Notes: generated from the sequence alone by a model not told the origin. Shown: positions 39,280 through 49,478, counted from the first letter of the stretch. The stretch: DNA of 64,000 bases from Parahoeflea olei (GCF_001703635.1 NZ_LQZT01000001.1:198648-262647); one strand, 5' to 3'. Program-made: numbers and translations.

Positions 39280-40383
39280 TTAGAACATCTGGCTGGGATC
39301 GAAATTGACGACCACCTCAGCCCATGAATCATACTTCTCTTGAGGCAACTGGTAAGGTTGGGATTTGAGAACCGCGCGTCGCGCGCTGCCCGACAGGGTC
39401 CGCCGCACCCCTTCCGACCCGCCGGTGGCGACAACGTCGGGCTGGCCGACAATGTTCCCGCTCGGATCGAGCTTCATCGTGACGGTCACCCGCACATCGC
39501 CGCCATCGGCCATGCCGGGAATGATGTTCCAGTTTCTCTGGATCTGGCCGCGCAGCGCGTCCATCTCGCTCTGGCTGAGCGTATTGCCGCGCGTGGTGCG
39601 GCTTGCGCCCAGCGACGCGGTCTCGGTCGAGCGCTTGGCGCCGCCACCCTTGGCATCCTGCTTGTTAAGCAGGGCCGCGACCTCGTCGGCGTTGAAATCG
39701 CTGTCCTTGGTCGAGGCGGTTTCCGCCGCGGCCGCAGGCTTGGCAGGGGCCTTTGCGGTTTCCGTCGCAGCGGTCGGCTTGGCGGGAGCCTTTGCGGTCT
39801 CCTTCGGCGGCTCGGGCCGGGCCTGCGGCACGGGACCGACGCTCGGCAGCGCGGCAAAATCCGGCTTGGCCGGCTCGGCTTCGGTGATCGCCTCGGCCAC
39901 CGGATCGGGCGCGGATTCGGGCGGAAGCGCAGCGACTTCCTCTGGCGCGGGCGCAGGCTCGGCCGGCTTTTCCGGCGCGGGCGCGGGTTCGGCTTCGGCG
40001 GCTTGCGGCGGCTCGGGGGCCTTGGGCGCGGGCTCGGGCACCGGAACCGGCTTCTCGGCCGGCTTCGGCGGCGCCTCGGAAACCACTTCCTGCGGGCTCG
40101 GCTTCGCCGATTTCGACGATTTCAGGTCGACGGTGTTGTCGCCGGCGTTTTCGGCGTCGGCCACGGGATCGGGCCGCGCGGTGGGGATCGGCGCGGCGAT
40201 CTCCGCCAGCGGCGCGGTCTTGTCGCCCTGCTGCATCTGGGTGATCTCCTCGATCGGCACGATGGAGACGGGCAACGCCTCCACATCGGCCACCTCGAGC
40301 GTCCGCGGCGCGCTGAAGGACGACAGCGCGAAGCCGAGCACCAGAACGTGCAATACCGTCGATGTCGCCAGACTTCCCTTCAT
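39280..40383 (-). CDS. tolA: TolA-like protein of the Tol-Pal system
   Basis: Inner-membrane protein that spans the periplasm between TolQR and TolB/Pal. The 367-residue product has an N-terminal transmembrane helix (about 7-24), a long Pro/Ala/Glu/Lys linker (about 60-255), and a C-terminal TonB/TolA-like domain (about 280-365) with DALRGQIQRNWNIIPGM and LDPSGNIVGQPDVVATGG. The linker is Pro/Ala-rich rather than the Ala/Lys/Glu helix of the enteric protein, as is usual in Rhizobiales. The order tolQ-tolR-tolA-tolB supports the call. Confidence 0.92.
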   Translation of the reverse strand: MKGSLATSTVLHVLVLGFALSSFSAPRTLEVADVEALPVSIVPIEEITQMQQGDKTAPLAEIAAPIPTARPDPVADAENAGDNTVDLKSSKSAKPSPQEVVSEAPPKPAEKPVPVPEPAPKAPEPPQAAEAEPAPAPEKPAEPAPAPEEVAALPPESAPDPVAEAITEAEPAKPDFAALPSVGPVPQARPEPPKETAKAPAKPTAATETAKAPAKPAAAAETASTKDSDFNADEVAALLNKQDAKGGGAKRSTETASLGASRTTRGNTLSQSEMDALRGQIQRNWNIIPGMADGGDVRVTVTMKLDPSGNIVGQPDVVATGGSEGVRRTLSGSARRAVLKSQPYQLPQEKYDSWAEVVVNFDPSQMF

Positions 40384-40393
40384 CGGCGCGCCG

Positions 40394-40846
40394 TCAACTG
40401 TCCTGTTCCTGCAGCGTCACCAGGCCGAGATTGGTGAAACCGGCGGCGGAAATGCGCGCCATCACCTTCATGACCGTGCCGTAGTCGGCATTGGTGTCGC
40501 CACGAACATAGATCCGCTCCTTGTAACCGGTGGTGGCGATGGCCTCGAGCTTGGCCACCACTTCGTCGATCGGGATCTCGGTTTCCTGCAGATAGATCTG
40601 GCCCTGCGAATTGACAGAGACGGTGATCGGCTGGGTTTCGGAATTCAAGGCCTTGGCCTGGGTTTCCGGCAGGTCGATCGGCACGCCGACCGTCAGAAGC
40701 GGGGCTGCGACCATGAAGATGATCAGAAGCACCAGCATCACGTCGACGAAGGGCGTGACGTTGATTTCGCTCACCAGCTGCTTGCGGTTGCCACGGCGCC
40801 CGCGACGTGAACCGCCGCCTCGGCCGCCAGATACGGACATGCCCAT
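40394..40846 (-). CDS. tolR: ExbD/TolR family protein TolR
   Basis: The 150-residue product has a basic N-terminus, one transmembrane helix (about 32-53) with the functional aspartate D35 (TPFVDVMLVLLIIFMV), and a periplasmic domain with the usual YVRGDTNADYGTVMKVM motif. The helix and its aspartate form part of the proton channel with TolQ. It starts 8 bases after the tolQ stop and ends 10 bases before tolA. Confidence 0.95.
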   Translation of the reverse strand: MGMSVSGGRGGGSRRGRRGNRKQLVSEINVTPFVDVMLVLLIIFMVAAPLLTVGVPIDLPETQAKALNSETQPITVSVNSQGQIYLQETEIPIDEVVAKLEAIATTGYKERIYVRGDTNADYGTVMKVMARISAAGFTNLGLVTLQEQDS

Positions 40847-40854
40847 GACGTCCC

Positions 40855-41571
40855 CTATTCCGCAGCCGGACGGGCGCTCAGGCGCTCGTCGATCTGGCGT
40901 GAGAGAATGCCGGAGAACTCATCGGTGAAGCCCTCCATGCGCGCCGACAATTTGCCCGCGTCGGCGGAAAACTTGTTGTATGCGATGACGGCGGGAATGG
41001 CGGCGAGAAGGCCGATGGCGGTGGCGAGCAGCGCCTCGGCAATACCGGGCGCGACCACCGCGAGATTGGTCGATTTCGAGCCGGCGATCGCCTGGAACGA
41101 GGTCATGATGCCGACCACCGTGCCGAACAGGCCGATGAAGGGCGCGGCCGAACCGATGGTGGCGAGCGAACCGAGCCGGGCTTCGAGCGCATCGGCCTCG
41201 CGCGCCAGCGTCACGTCCATGGCCTTGTCGATCCGCATCTGCAGCCCGATCGGCGACTTGGCGCCGCGTTCGAAGGATTTCTTCCATTCACGCATCGCCG
41301 AGACGAAGATCGCGCTCATGCCGGAGGATTTCCGGTCCGAGAGGGTGCGGTAGAGTTCTTCGAGCGATTGCCCGGACCAGAACACCTGCTCGAACTGGTC
41401 GAGCTGGCGCCGGAACTTGGCGAACGAGACCCATTTGTCGGCAACGATCGCCCAGGTCCAGATCGATGCGCCGATCAGGCCCAGCATGACGAGCTTGACC
41501 ACGAAACCGGCCTGCATGAACAGCGACCAGAGCGTTACCTCGCTGGTTGCCGCAAGTCCAACTTGTTCCAT
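40855..41571 (-). CDS. tolQ: MotA/TolQ/ExbB proton channel family protein TolQ
   Basis: The 238-residue product has three predicted transmembrane segments (about 16-38, 135-157 and 172-194) and the large cytoplasmic loop between the first two. Conserved stretches include [18 protein letters not shown] (about 144-161) and [23 protein letters not shown]. It provides the proton path that powers TolA. The ATG at 41571 (MEQVG..) is chosen because an in-frame extension up to 41715 is not typical of TolQ; AGGGA stands eight bases upstream. Confidence 0.95.
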   Translation of the reverse strand: MEQVGLAATSEVTLWSLFMQAGFVVKLVMLGLIGASIWTWAIVADKWVSFAKFRRQLDQFEQVFWSGQSLEELYRTLSDRKSSGMSAIFVSAMREWKKSFERGAKSPIGLQMRIDKAMDVTLAREADALEARLGSLATIGSAAPFIGLFGTVVGIMTSFQAIAGSKSTNLAVVAPGIAEALLATAIGLLAAIPAVIAYNKFSADAGKLSARMEGFTDEFSGILSRQIDERLSARPAAE

Positions 41572-41870
41572 TCCAATATCCCTCGAATCCAAACGCCCGG
41601 CGTCACTACCGGGCGGCCAAAACTTCACTGTTGCCGGGAAACCAGAAGTGAGCGACCGCCGCCTTTTCACTTCAATGGTCTTCTCGCGGCCAATTTTGGT
41701 CAAAGGATGGCGCATGCGGTCGGCGCAATCCTAACGGTTTCATTCATAAATAATTATGGTTAAGGCTTGGTTAGGATCGCCGAGGCACCGCCCGCCCCGG
41801 GCGGCGCGGGCGGATTTTTCCGGTTTTTGCCGGACCGTGAGGGCGGCTTCGCCCCCCCCGGGTCCGGCGT

Positions 41871-42626
41871 TCAGTCCGGCAAGGTCAGGATGATCGGGCC
41901 GGCGCGGGAAGCCACCACCGTATGCTCGAACTGCACCGTGAGCGCCCGCGGATAGCCGTAGAGCGTCCAGTCGTCATCCTCGCCCTCGCTTTCCGCGAAT
42001 GTCGCGCCGAGCGACAGGAACGGCTCGACGGTGAAGACCTGGCCTTCCTGCATGACGCGCTTTTCGTGCTTGTCGGGCCAGGTGGCGATTTCCGACGGCT
42101 CCTCGTGCAGCGACCGGCCGATGCCGTGGCTCGCCAGATTGCGGATCAGCGTGTAGCCGTTCTTGCGCGCAAAGGCGCCGACAGCATCGCCGATCGCGCC
42201 ATAGCGTGCCCCGGTCTTGACCTGGGACAGCCCCTTCGAGAGCGCCCGCCTGCCGTCGCGCAACAGCCGCTGGGTGCGGGCCGGCACCGGCGCCAGCGCG
42301 AAGGAGGCGCCGGTGTCGCCGAAATAGCCGTCCTTCAGCGCCGAGACATCGATATTGACGAGATCGCCGGCGGCGATCACCCGATCGCCGGGCACGCCAT
42401 GGGCCACTTCCTCGTTGACGGAAATGCAGGTCGCGCCCGGAAACTTGTAGCAGGCCTCGGGCGCAGACTCGGCGCCCTGCCCTTCGAGATGGCGCCGGCC
42501 GATCAGGTCGAGCTCGGCCGTGGTCATGCCCGGTTCCATCGCGTCCGCCATGATCCGCACCGTGTTGGCGCAGATGCGGCCGATGGCTTTCAGCTTCTCG
42601 AAGTCGTCGTCGGAGGAGATCACCAT
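41871..42626 (-). CDS. map: Type I methionine aminopeptidase Map
   Basis: Removes the N-terminal methionine from nascent proteins. The 251-residue product has the two-metal site: the two aspartates in VNIDVSALKDGYFGDTGASF, His in SHGIGRSLHEEP, and Glu in VFTVEPFL and VQFEHTVV. The ATG at 42626 starts three bases after the ybgC stop and has AAGGGA upstream. Its place between ybgC and tolQ is not the usual one, and other genes for this enzyme often exist in the same genome. A second, usually rpsB-linked copy may provide the essential activity. Confidence 0.93.
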   Translation of the reverse strand: MVISSDDDFEKLKAIGRICANTVRIMADAMEPGMTTAELDLIGRRHLEGQGAESAPEACYKFPGATCISVNEEVAHGVPGDRVIAAGDLVNIDVSALKDGYFGDTGASFALAPVPARTQRLLRDGRRALSKGLSQVKTGARYGAIGDAVGAFARKNGYTLIRNLASHGIGRSLHEEPSEIATWPDKHEKRVMQEGQVFTVEPFLSLGATFAESEGEDDDWTLYGYPRALTVQFEHTVVASRAGPIILTLPD

Positions 42627-42629
42627 GGC

Positions 42630-43100
42630 TCAGTCCCTTTCCGCTTCGCGCGCGGGCGCACCGGCCAGAAACCGCTCGAGCAGCGCATCTGGCAGGCGCC
42701 GGGCGCGGCCGAAGCCGTTGATCACCGCGACCGTGACGGCCGCTTCCGCCAGCACATCGTCGCCCCTCAGGATCATCTGCTTGAGCTGCATGCGCGCGCC
42801 GCGCACCTCCGCCGGCCGGGTCGAGATCGTCAGCACGTCGTCCATGCGCGCGGGCGAGCGGAAATCGATCTCCATGTGCCGGACCACGAAGGCCACCTGC
42901 TCGGCCGGATCGCTCGCGGCATGCAGCACCCCCTGCGACACGCCCAGAAGCCGGATGTAATCGGTGCGGCCGCGCTCGAAGAAATGCAGATAGCGCGCGT
43001 GGTAGACGAAGCCCGAAAAATCCGTGTCCTCATAGTAAACCCTCTGGGTCAGCAGGTGGCCGCCCGCGTCGAGCCGACCCGCCAGCATGTCATCCGTCAT
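42630..43100 (-). CDS. ybgC: Tol-Pal-associated acyl-CoA thioesterase YbgC
   Basis: A hotdog-fold thioesterase that hydrolyses short-chain acyl-CoA thioesters. The 156-residue product has the catalytic Asp in YYEDTDFSGFVYHARYLHFFERGR (YEDTDFSG at about residues 23-30) and the ARYLHFFE helix. It begins the run ybgC-map-tolQ-tolR-tolA-tolB-pal on the minus strand. Divergent from sqdB, with 125 bases between them. The ATG at 43100 gives the natural length. Confidence 0.94.
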   Translation of the reverse strand: MTDDMLAGRLDAGGHLLTQRVYYEDTDFSGFVYHARYLHFFERGRTDYIRLLGVSQGVLHAASDPAEQVAFVVRHMEIDFRSPARMDDVLTISTRPAEVRGARMQLKQMILRGDDVLAEAAVTVAVINGFGRARRLPDALLERFLAGAPAREAERD

Positions 43101-43170
43101 GTCCGGTTCCGTTCAATTTTTCTGTATCACCCGTCCGCGTCCCGGAGCGGGAATTGAGACAATCGTCATT

Positions 43171-43188
43171 CTGTCATAAAACTGATCT
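43171..43188 (+). promoter_or_regulatory. Pho-box-like site before sqdB
   Basis: CTGTCATAAAACTGATCT matches the PhoB consensus CTGTCATNNNNCTGTCAT in its first half (7 of 7) and partly in the second (CTGATCT). It sits 38 bases before the sqdB start. In rhizobia, sulfolipid replaces phospholipid under phosphate limitation, and PhoB control of sqdB is known in relatives; its use here is inference. Confidence 0.55.
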
Positions 43189-43225
43189 ATCAGAATGCAA
43201 ACAGGGCTGGCACAGGAGACTGAGA

Positions 43226-44446
<1,221 letters not shown>

Positions 44447-44460
44447 ACGGGCAGGCTCCC

Positions 44461-45339
44461 ATGAGCGAGGGCCTGAGCGCCGACCGGCCGGCGGCGTCGC
44501 GCCACGCCTATGTGACGCTGGTGACCAATGCCGACTATGCGCTGGGCGCCACGGCGCTGGCGCGCTCGCTCAGGCTTACCGGCACGCAAGCCGACATCGT
44601 GGTGCTGCACACCGGCGGGGTGGAGACCGACAGGCTCGCCCCGCTCGCCGGTCTTGGCTGCCGGCTGGTGGCGACCGAGCTGCTCGCCACCTCCGACGGC
44701 TTCAACGCGCGCCACGCGAAACGGGAGATCCACGGCAAGAACCCCTTCACCAAGGGACGCAAACCGGACTTCCATTCGCCGCTCGACAATTTCTGCAAGC
44801 TCCGGCTCTGGCAGATGACCGACTACGAGACGTGCGTGTTCATCGACGCCGACGCGATCGTGCTGCGCACTATCGACCGGCTGTTCGCCTATCCGGAATT
44901 CGCGGCAGCCCCCAATGTCTATGAGAGCCTCGAGGACTTCAAGCGGCTGAACTCCGGCGTGTTCGTGGCCAAGCCCTCGCTTGCGACCTTCGAGGCGATG
45001 ATGGCCCGGCTCGACGCGCCCGACGCCTTCTGGCGGCGCACCGACCAGACCTTCCTCGAAACCGGCCTGCCTGCCCGCCGGCGAAAGCACGGCCTGCCGA
45101 GCTATATGAACATGCTGCAATATGTGTGGTTCAACCTGCCGGAGCTGTGGGACTGGAAACAGATCGGCGTGCTGCACTACCAGTACGAAAAGCCCTGGGA
45201 GCAGGACCACCCAAAGGCGGAGCGGCTCAAGCCGCTGATCGATCTCTGGCAGGCCTATCTGACCGGAGACAATATTCCCGACATTGCCGCCCTGCCCGGC
45301 CCGTCGCCGCATCCCCGCGCCGGATCCGGGGCGGCATGA
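44461..45339 (+). CDS. sqdD: Sulfolipid glycosyltransferase SqdD (GT8, glycogenin-like)
   Basis: A 292-residue family-8 glycosyltransferase. The metal-binding DxD motif lies in CVFIDADAIVLR, and VTLVTNADYALGATALARSL opens the nucleotide-binding fold. In Rhodobacter and rhizobia the glycogenin-like SqdD works after SqdB in sulfolipid synthesis. It overlaps the sqdC start by four bases. The start is either the ATG at 44461 or a GTG at 44443 that overlaps the sqdB stop; neither has a strong ribosome site, so coupling to sqdB is likely. Confidence 0.9.
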   Translation: MSEGLSADRPAASRHAYVTLVTNADYALGATALARSLRLTGTQADIVVLHTGGVETDRLAPLAGLGCRLVATELLATSDGFNARHAKREIHGKNPFTKGRKPDFHSPLDNFCKLRLWQMTDYETCVFIDADAIVLRTIDRLFAYPEFAAAPNVYESLEDFKRLNSGVFVAKPSLATFEAMMARLDAPDAFWRRTDQTFLETGLPARRRKHGLPSYMNMLQYVWFNLPELWDWKQIGVLHYQYEKPWEQDHPKAERLKPLIDLWQAYLTGDNIPDIAALPGPSPHPRAGSGAA

Positions 45340-46226
45340 GAGCGCTGGTCTCCGGCGGCACCGGTCAGGTCGGTTGCTTCATTGTCGAGGATCTTTTGAG
45401 CCAGGGCCACCAGGTGACGATAGGCGGCAGGACGGCGCCGCCGGCGGAGCTGTTCTCCCGCCCCGTCGAGCATACCCCGATGACGCTCGATCCCGGCCGC
45501 GAGCAGGCCGGCGCCTTTGACGCCATCGACTGGTTCATCCATGGCGCGTTCGACCATCTGCCGGGGAAATACCGCGGCGGCGAAGGCGACGATCCGGAAG
45601 GGTTTCGCGCGCGCAATCTCGAGGGAAGCGTGCGCCTGTTCGAAACCGCCCGTGCGGCCGGTGTCGGACGCTGCGTGTTCCTGTCGAGCCGCGCCGTCTA
45701 CGGCCCCCAGCCCGGCAGCGCCCTGGTGAGCGAGACGGCACAGCCGCAGCCCGACACCCTCTACGGCACGGTCAAGCTCGAGGCCGAACGCGCCCTGGCG
45801 GCGATGGCGGGGCCGGGTTTCGTCACCGCCAGCTTGAGAATCACCGGCGTCTATGGCGCCGCCCGCCCCGGCCAGCCGCACAAATGGCAGCAGCTTTTCT
45901 CGGACTATCTGTCGGGACGCCCCATCAAGCCGCGCGCCGGCACCGAAGTGCATGGCGGCGATGTGGCTTGCGCGGTACGGATGATGCTGGACCTCGACCC
46001 GGACGCCGTGACCGGGATGGCCTTCAACGTCTCGGACCTGCTGCTCGACCGCCACGACCTGCTTGCGGTGCTGCGCGAGATCTCCGGCTGCCGGCATCCG
46101 CTGCCCGCGCCGGTGGCCGACACGGCGTCATGGCAGATGGACACGCGCCGGCTGCGGGCGCTTGGATGGTCGCCGGGCGGCAGGCCGTTGCTGGCCAAGG
46201 CCGTCCGGGCGATGTATCGCGGCTAA
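45336..46226 (+). CDS. sqdC: NAD(P)-dependent epimerase/oxidoreductase SqdC
   Basis: A 296-residue short-chain dehydrogenase-type protein with the nucleotide loop SGGTGQVGCF (about 6-15) and a YxxxK pair in LYGTVKLEAERAL. It is the third gene of the sulfolipid operon and starts at an ATGA overlapping the sqdD stop, so translation is coupled. SqdC is required for full SQDG levels in Rhodobacter, but its exact reaction is unsettled. Assignment rests on family type and on position after sqdB-sqdD. Confidence 0.85.
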   Translation: MRALVSGGTGQVGCFIVEDLLSQGHQVTIGGRTAPPAELFSRPVEHTPMTLDPGREQAGAFDAIDWFIHGAFDHLPGKYRGGEGDDPEGFRARNLEGSVRLFETARAAGVGRCVFLSSRAVYGPQPGSALVSETAQPQPDTLYGTVKLEAERALAAMAGPGFVTASLRITGVYGAARPGQPHKWQQLFSDYLSGRPIKPRAGTEVHGGDVACAVRMMLDLDPDAVTGMAFNVSDLLLDRHDLLAVLREISGCRHPLPAPVADTASWQMDTRRLRALGWSPGGRPLLAKAVRAMYRG

Positions 46227-46340
46227 TGCCTGTCGCGTTCAAATGTATTCATTTGAACGACAACGACATGCATTCATTCAAGGTTTTACAGCGTCCTTTG
46301 CGCATCCGAACGGATGCGCGTCGCTTGTAGGCGCGTGAGG

Positions 46341-46367
46341 AAACCTCCCCCGCTGTCGCAGGGGAGG
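46341..46367 (-). terminator. Candidate terminator after rcnB
   Basis: The stem CCTCCCC/GGGGAGG (46344-46350 with 46361-46367) has a ten-base loop and a short T run on the minus strand. It also lies after sqdC and may act in both directions. Weaker than the other terminators. Confidence 0.45.
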
Positions 46368-46378
46368 CCTCGCGCCCG

Positions 46379-46720
46379 TCACCGCGCCGCGACGATGGCG
46401 GCAATCACGCCCGAGGCGATGCCGAGCAGCACATACTGGTTGTCGACCTTGACCCAGCGCTGGCCGTGGCCCGGCTTGTGCAAGCCGTGGCGCCTGTAGT
46501 CCCGGACGGACGCATGCTTGCGCCAATCGCTCATCCGCTGCCCCTTCTTCCAGTGCCGGTCGGCCTTCGCGTGCTGGCGTTTGGACGTCGATTCCGGGCC
46601 GGATTTGTGCCACTGGGAATGGGCCTGCGGCCGGTGATCCATCCGGCTCTGCGCCTGGGCCTGGGTCAGGGGGGCGGCCATCAGCAAGGCCGCGATGGAG
46701 AGGATGAATGCCTTTTTCAT
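46379..46720 (-). CDS. RcnB-family periplasmic protein
   Basis: A 113-residue secreted protein with a signal peptide (1-23, ending QAQA) and a His- and Lys-rich middle (HRPQAHSQWHK, KADRHWKKGQRM). The conserved end GHGQRWVKVDNQYVLLGIASGVI fits the RcnB family, whose founder modulates nickel and cobalt export in enteric bacteria. Whether it binds metal here is not shown. GAAAGGA precedes the ATG. It stands alone between the sulfolipid operon and ruvB. Confidence 0.85.
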   Translation of the reverse strand: MKKAFILSIAALLMAAPLTQAQAQSRMDHRPQAHSQWHKSGPESTSKRQHAKADRHWKKGQRMSDWRKHASVRDYRRHGLHKPGHGQRWVKVDNQYVLLGIASGVIAAIVAAR

Positions 46721-47090
46721 GGTATGTCCTTTCGTTGTCTATGACCGCAGATTGGACCGCGGCAGCTGAACCGGACATGAACGGCAACCTAAACTTTTTG
46801 TAATGATTTCAGAATCTTAATTGCGGCACAACCAAGGCGGGCCGACCCGGATCGGGGTGGGGATGGCGCAGCCGGACCGCGCGACCGGCAGCCCTCGAGC
46901 CGGTACCGGCAAGAGTTGCCGCGCGCGCACCCGTTTCATCGGCGGCGGCCCTGCCGGCTCCGCGCGCAGCGATGTGGGCCGCCGACGCGCGGGAGCGCCC
47001 GCGGGCACCCGTCCGGCGCAAAGGGCCATGCGGCGGGCGACCGAGAGAAAGCCCGGGGCGGGACCGGGCCCCGCCGATTCTCCTTCAGCT
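46721..47090. other. Intergenic region between rcnB and ruvB
   Basis: The 70-120 bases beside rcnB are AT-rich and probably hold its promoter. The rest is very GC-rich with open frames in several directions by composition. A possible weak terminator for ruvB lies at about 47056-47078 (inverted GGGGC and GCCCC). No gene is supported. Confidence 0.4.
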
Positions 47091-48134
47091 TCAGTCGTCG
47101 TCTTCGAGCGTCAGCCGGAACTGCGCCGCCTCCATCTCGCGCGGCGGATTGAGGCCGAGATGCTTCCAGGCGCTCGCCGTCAGCACCCGGCCGCGCGGGG
47201 TGCGCTGGATGAAGCCCTGCTGGATCATGTAGGGCTCGATGATGTCCTCGATCGCATCGCGCGGTTCCGACAGGCCCGCGGCAATGGTTTCGATGCCGAC
47301 CGGCCCGCCGCCGAAATTGGCGGCAATCATGGTCAGGTAACGCTTGTCGAGCTGGTCGAGGCCCATATTGTCGACGAGCAACCGGGTCAGCGCCTCGTCG
47401 GCGATCTCGCGGGTGACGGCATCGACCCTGGCGACCTCGGCGAAATCACGCACCCGGCGCAGAAGCCGGCCGGCGATGCGCGGGGTGCCGCGCGAGCGCC
47501 GGGCGATCTCGACCGCGCCCTCGTCGGTCATGCCGAGCCCCATGATCCGCGCGCCGCGGCGCACGATCGATTCGAGTTCGGCGACGGTGTAGAACTGCAG
47601 CCGGACGGGTATGCCGAAGCGGTCCCTGAGCGGGGTGGTCAAAAGCCCGAGCCGCGTGGTGGCGGCCACCAGCGTGAAACGCGCGAGATCGATCTTGACC
47701 GAGCGCGCCGCCGGTCCCTCGCCGATGATCAGATCGAGCTGGAAATCCTCCATCGCCGGATAGAGGATTTCCTCGACCGCCGGGTTGAGCCGGTGGATCT
47801 CGTCGATGAACAAGACGTCGCGATCTTCGAGATTGGTGAGAAGTGCTGCAAGATCGCCGGCCTTGGCGATCACGGGGCCGGAGGTGGAGCGGAAATTGAC
47901 GCCAAGCTCCTTGGCCATGATCTGCGCGAGCGTGGTCTTGCCGAGACCGGGCGGGCCGACGAACAGCACATGGTCGAGCGCCTCGCCGCGGCCCTTGGCC
48001 GCCTCGATGAAGACTTTCAGATTGGCCCGCGCCTCGGCCTGGCCGGTGAACTCGTCGAGAGACTGCGGCCGGAGGCTGGTCTCGACGTCCTCGCCGCGCT
48101 TTTCGGGGGAGATCAGACGATCGGCATCGCTCAT
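47091..48134 (-). CDS. ruvB: Holliday junction branch migration ATPase RuvB
   Basis: AAA+ motor that drives branch migration with RuvA. The 347-residue product has the Walker [12 protein letters not shown] (about 60-70), Walker [10 protein letters not shown] and sensor residues in [17 protein letters not shown] small C-terminal winged-helix domain follows. The ATG at 48134 overlaps the stop of the upstream toxin gene (ATGA), so its translation is probably coupled to that gene. It is the last gene of the ruvC-ruvA-ruvB region, with two toxin-antitoxin pairs in between. Confidence 0.97.
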   Translation of the reverse strand: MSDADRLISPEKRGEDVETSLRPQSLDEFTGQAEARANLKVFIEAAKGRGEALDHVLFVGPPGLGKTTLAQIMAKELGVNFRSTSGPVIAKAGDLAALLTNLEDRDVLFIDEIHRLNPAVEEILYPAMEDFQLDLIIGEGPAARSVKIDLARFTLVAATTRLGLLTTPLRDRFGIPVRLQFYTVAELESIVRRGARIMGLGMTDEGAVEIARRSRGTPRIAGRLLRRVRDFAEVARVDAVTREIADEALTRLLVDNMGLDQLDKRYLTMIAANFGGGPVGIETIAAGLSEPRDAIEDIIEPYMIQQGFIQRTPRGRVLTASAWKHLGLNPPREMEAAQFRLTLEDDD

Positions 48135-48529
48135 GTGAGGAGTTCCATTCCGGGGACGGAAGCGGCGGCCCTGCGGTCGAAGGTCAGGGTCTTGACGCAG
48201 CCATTGGCCTGGTTGAGTTCGGCGATCACGACATCCGAAAAGTCCGGATGGGACGCGTTCAGCCAGGCGGTCCAATCGTTCATGTTGAGCACATCCGGCA
48301 CCTTCATTTCAACCGTATCGAGCAGCCCGGCAACCTTGCTGCGTGCGAGGGTCCGGTCGATCTTGTAGATCCGCTCCAGCACCCAGACCGTTTCCCAGAT
48401 CACCAGCGGGTTGACGAACAGCGGCGCCTCGGCACTGCTCGCCCTGACAAGACCGACCGCGGCCTCGAACTGCTCGGGATCGTCTCCGGTCAGGAGCCTC
48501 ACGATGATGTCTGTGTCAATCCCGATCAC
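48131..48529 (-). CDS. vapC: VapC-type PIN-domain toxin, first pair
   Basis: A PIN ribonuclease of 132 residues. The acidic site is visible: D5 in [13 protein letters not shown], Glu in [13 protein letters not shown], and Asp in [12 protein letters not shown] and TLTFDRRA. The likely GTG start at 48529 overlaps the antitoxin end by 14 bases, and its TGA overlaps the ruvB ATG by one base (ATGA). VapC toxins typically cleave tRNA or rRNA. Its partner is the AbrB-type protein directly upstream. Confidence 0.88.
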   Translation of the reverse strand: MIGIDTDIIVRLLTGDDPEQFEAAVGLVRASSAEAPLFVNPLVIWETVWVLERIYKIDRTLARSKVAGLLDTVEMKVPDVLNMNDWTAWLNASHPDFSDVVIAELNQANGCVKTLTFDRRAAASVPGMELLT

Positions 48530-48782
48530 GCGACCGTCCGAACCGTTCGCCCGCGCTTTCCCCGATTGCCGCATTCATGGCTTCAATCGAAACCGGCTCG
48601 CGGCCGGGCGCGTGCAAGGCACCGGCAAAATCCAGCGCACTGCGGTTTTTGGCCACCAGCAGCACCTTGCCGTCAACCAATTCATATCCGATCCGGTCTC
48701 CGGCCCCGAGCTTGAGATAGTCGCGCACCTGTGCCGGAATGGTGGTCTGGCCCTTGGTCGTGATCTTGGATTCGAGTCCCAT
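48516..48782 (-). CDS. AbrB-type antitoxin, first pair
   Basis: An 88-residue DNA-binding antitoxin with the swapped-hairpin AbrB/MazE fold at the N-terminus (ESKITTKGQTTIPAQVRDYL, residues about 4-23). The tail (about 50-88) carries the toxin-binding segment. ATG at 48782 with AAGGAA directly upstream. The upstream 46 bases contain three copies of the octamer TTCCTTAC, a likely operator. Together with the downstream PIN toxin it forms a complete toxin-antitoxin module between ruvA and ruvB. Confidence 0.87.
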   Translation of the reverse strand: MGLESKITTKGQTTIPAQVRDYLKLGAGDRIGYELVDGKVLLVAKNRSALDFAGALHAPGREPVSIEAMNAAIGESAGERFGRSRDRD

Positions 48783-48828
48783 TTCCTTACCTGCGATCCA
48801 TTTCCTTACTTTTCACTCTAGTAAGGAA
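48783..48828. promoter_or_regulatory. Candidate operator of the first toxin-antitoxin pair
   Basis: TTCCTTAC occurs at 48783-48790 and 48802-48809, and its inverse GTAAGGAA at 48821-48828. The last two form a perfect inverted repeat with an 11-base spacer. The first copy adjoins the antitoxin start codon. AbrB-type antitoxins bind such repeats to control their own operon; this is inference. Confidence 0.55.
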
Positions 48829-48851
48829 TACGGCGCTCCGCAAGGCGCCCC

Positions 48852-49466
48852 TCATCGCGACAGTTCCTTGAGCCCGAGCCGGATCAGCTTGGCGGAATCG
48901 GCATCCTCGCCCGCCGTCTTCAGCGCGGCGGCGACGGCGGTGGCGGCCTGGTCGCGCGAATAGCCCAGATTGCTGAGCGCCGAGACCGCGTCGGTGACCG
49001 CACCACCGGCGACGCCTTCGCCGAGTTCCTGCTTGAGGCCCATGGCGGCGCCCGCCTCGCCGCTGAAGGCCGGCGCCTTGGTCTTGAGTTCGGAGACGAT
49101 CCGCTGCGCGACCTTGGGGCCGATGCCCGGCGCGCGCGCGACCATGGCCTTGTCCTGCAGCGCGATCGCATTGGCGAGTTCCGAGGTGGTCAGCGTCGAC
49201 AGCACCGCCAGCGCCACCTTGGCGCCGACCCCCTGCACGCTTTGGAGAAGCCGAAACCACTCCCGTTCCAGCACGCTCGCGAAGCCGAACAGCCGGAACT
49301 GGTCCTCGCGCACATAGGTCTCGATGAAGAGCACCGCCGCCTCGCCGACATTGAGCTTCGACAGCGTGCGGGCCGAGCAGGAAGCCGCGTAGCAGACGCC
49401 GTGGACATCGATCAGCACGAGATCGCCCTCGATGCTGTCCACGGTTCCCTTCAGTTTACCGATCAT
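48852..49466 (-). CDS. ruvA: Holliday junction DNA helicase subunit RuvA
   Basis: Binds four-way DNA junctions and loads RuvB. The 204-residue product has the OB-fold N-terminal domain (1-65, [21 protein letters not shown]), helix-hairpin-helix motifs ([27 protein letters not shown] at about 80-125) and a C-terminal RuvB-binding domain (about 155-204). The length is normal. It starts 12 bases after the stop of the second toxin gene and ends 69 bases before the first antitoxin start. Confidence 0.97.
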   Translation of the reverse strand: MIGKLKGTVDSIEGDLVLIDVHGVCYAASCSARTLSKLNVGEAAVLFIETYVREDQFRLFGFASVLEREWFRLLQSVQGVGAKVALAVLSTLTTSELANAIALQDKAMVARAPGIGPKVAQRIVSELKTKAPAFSGEAGAAMGLKQELGEGVAGGAVTDAVSALSNLGYSRDQAATAVAAALKTAGEDADSAKLIRLGLKELSR

Positions 49467-49478
49467 TCTGCGCCACTT

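Noticed and set aside
41790..41880. GC-rich hairpins after map as a terminator
   Set aside because: The hairpins are strong, but the minus strand has A after the stem, not a U run.
46809..47021. 70-codon minus-strand frame before ruvB
   Set aside because: Ala/Arg/Gly-rich product, typical of GC-rich noise.
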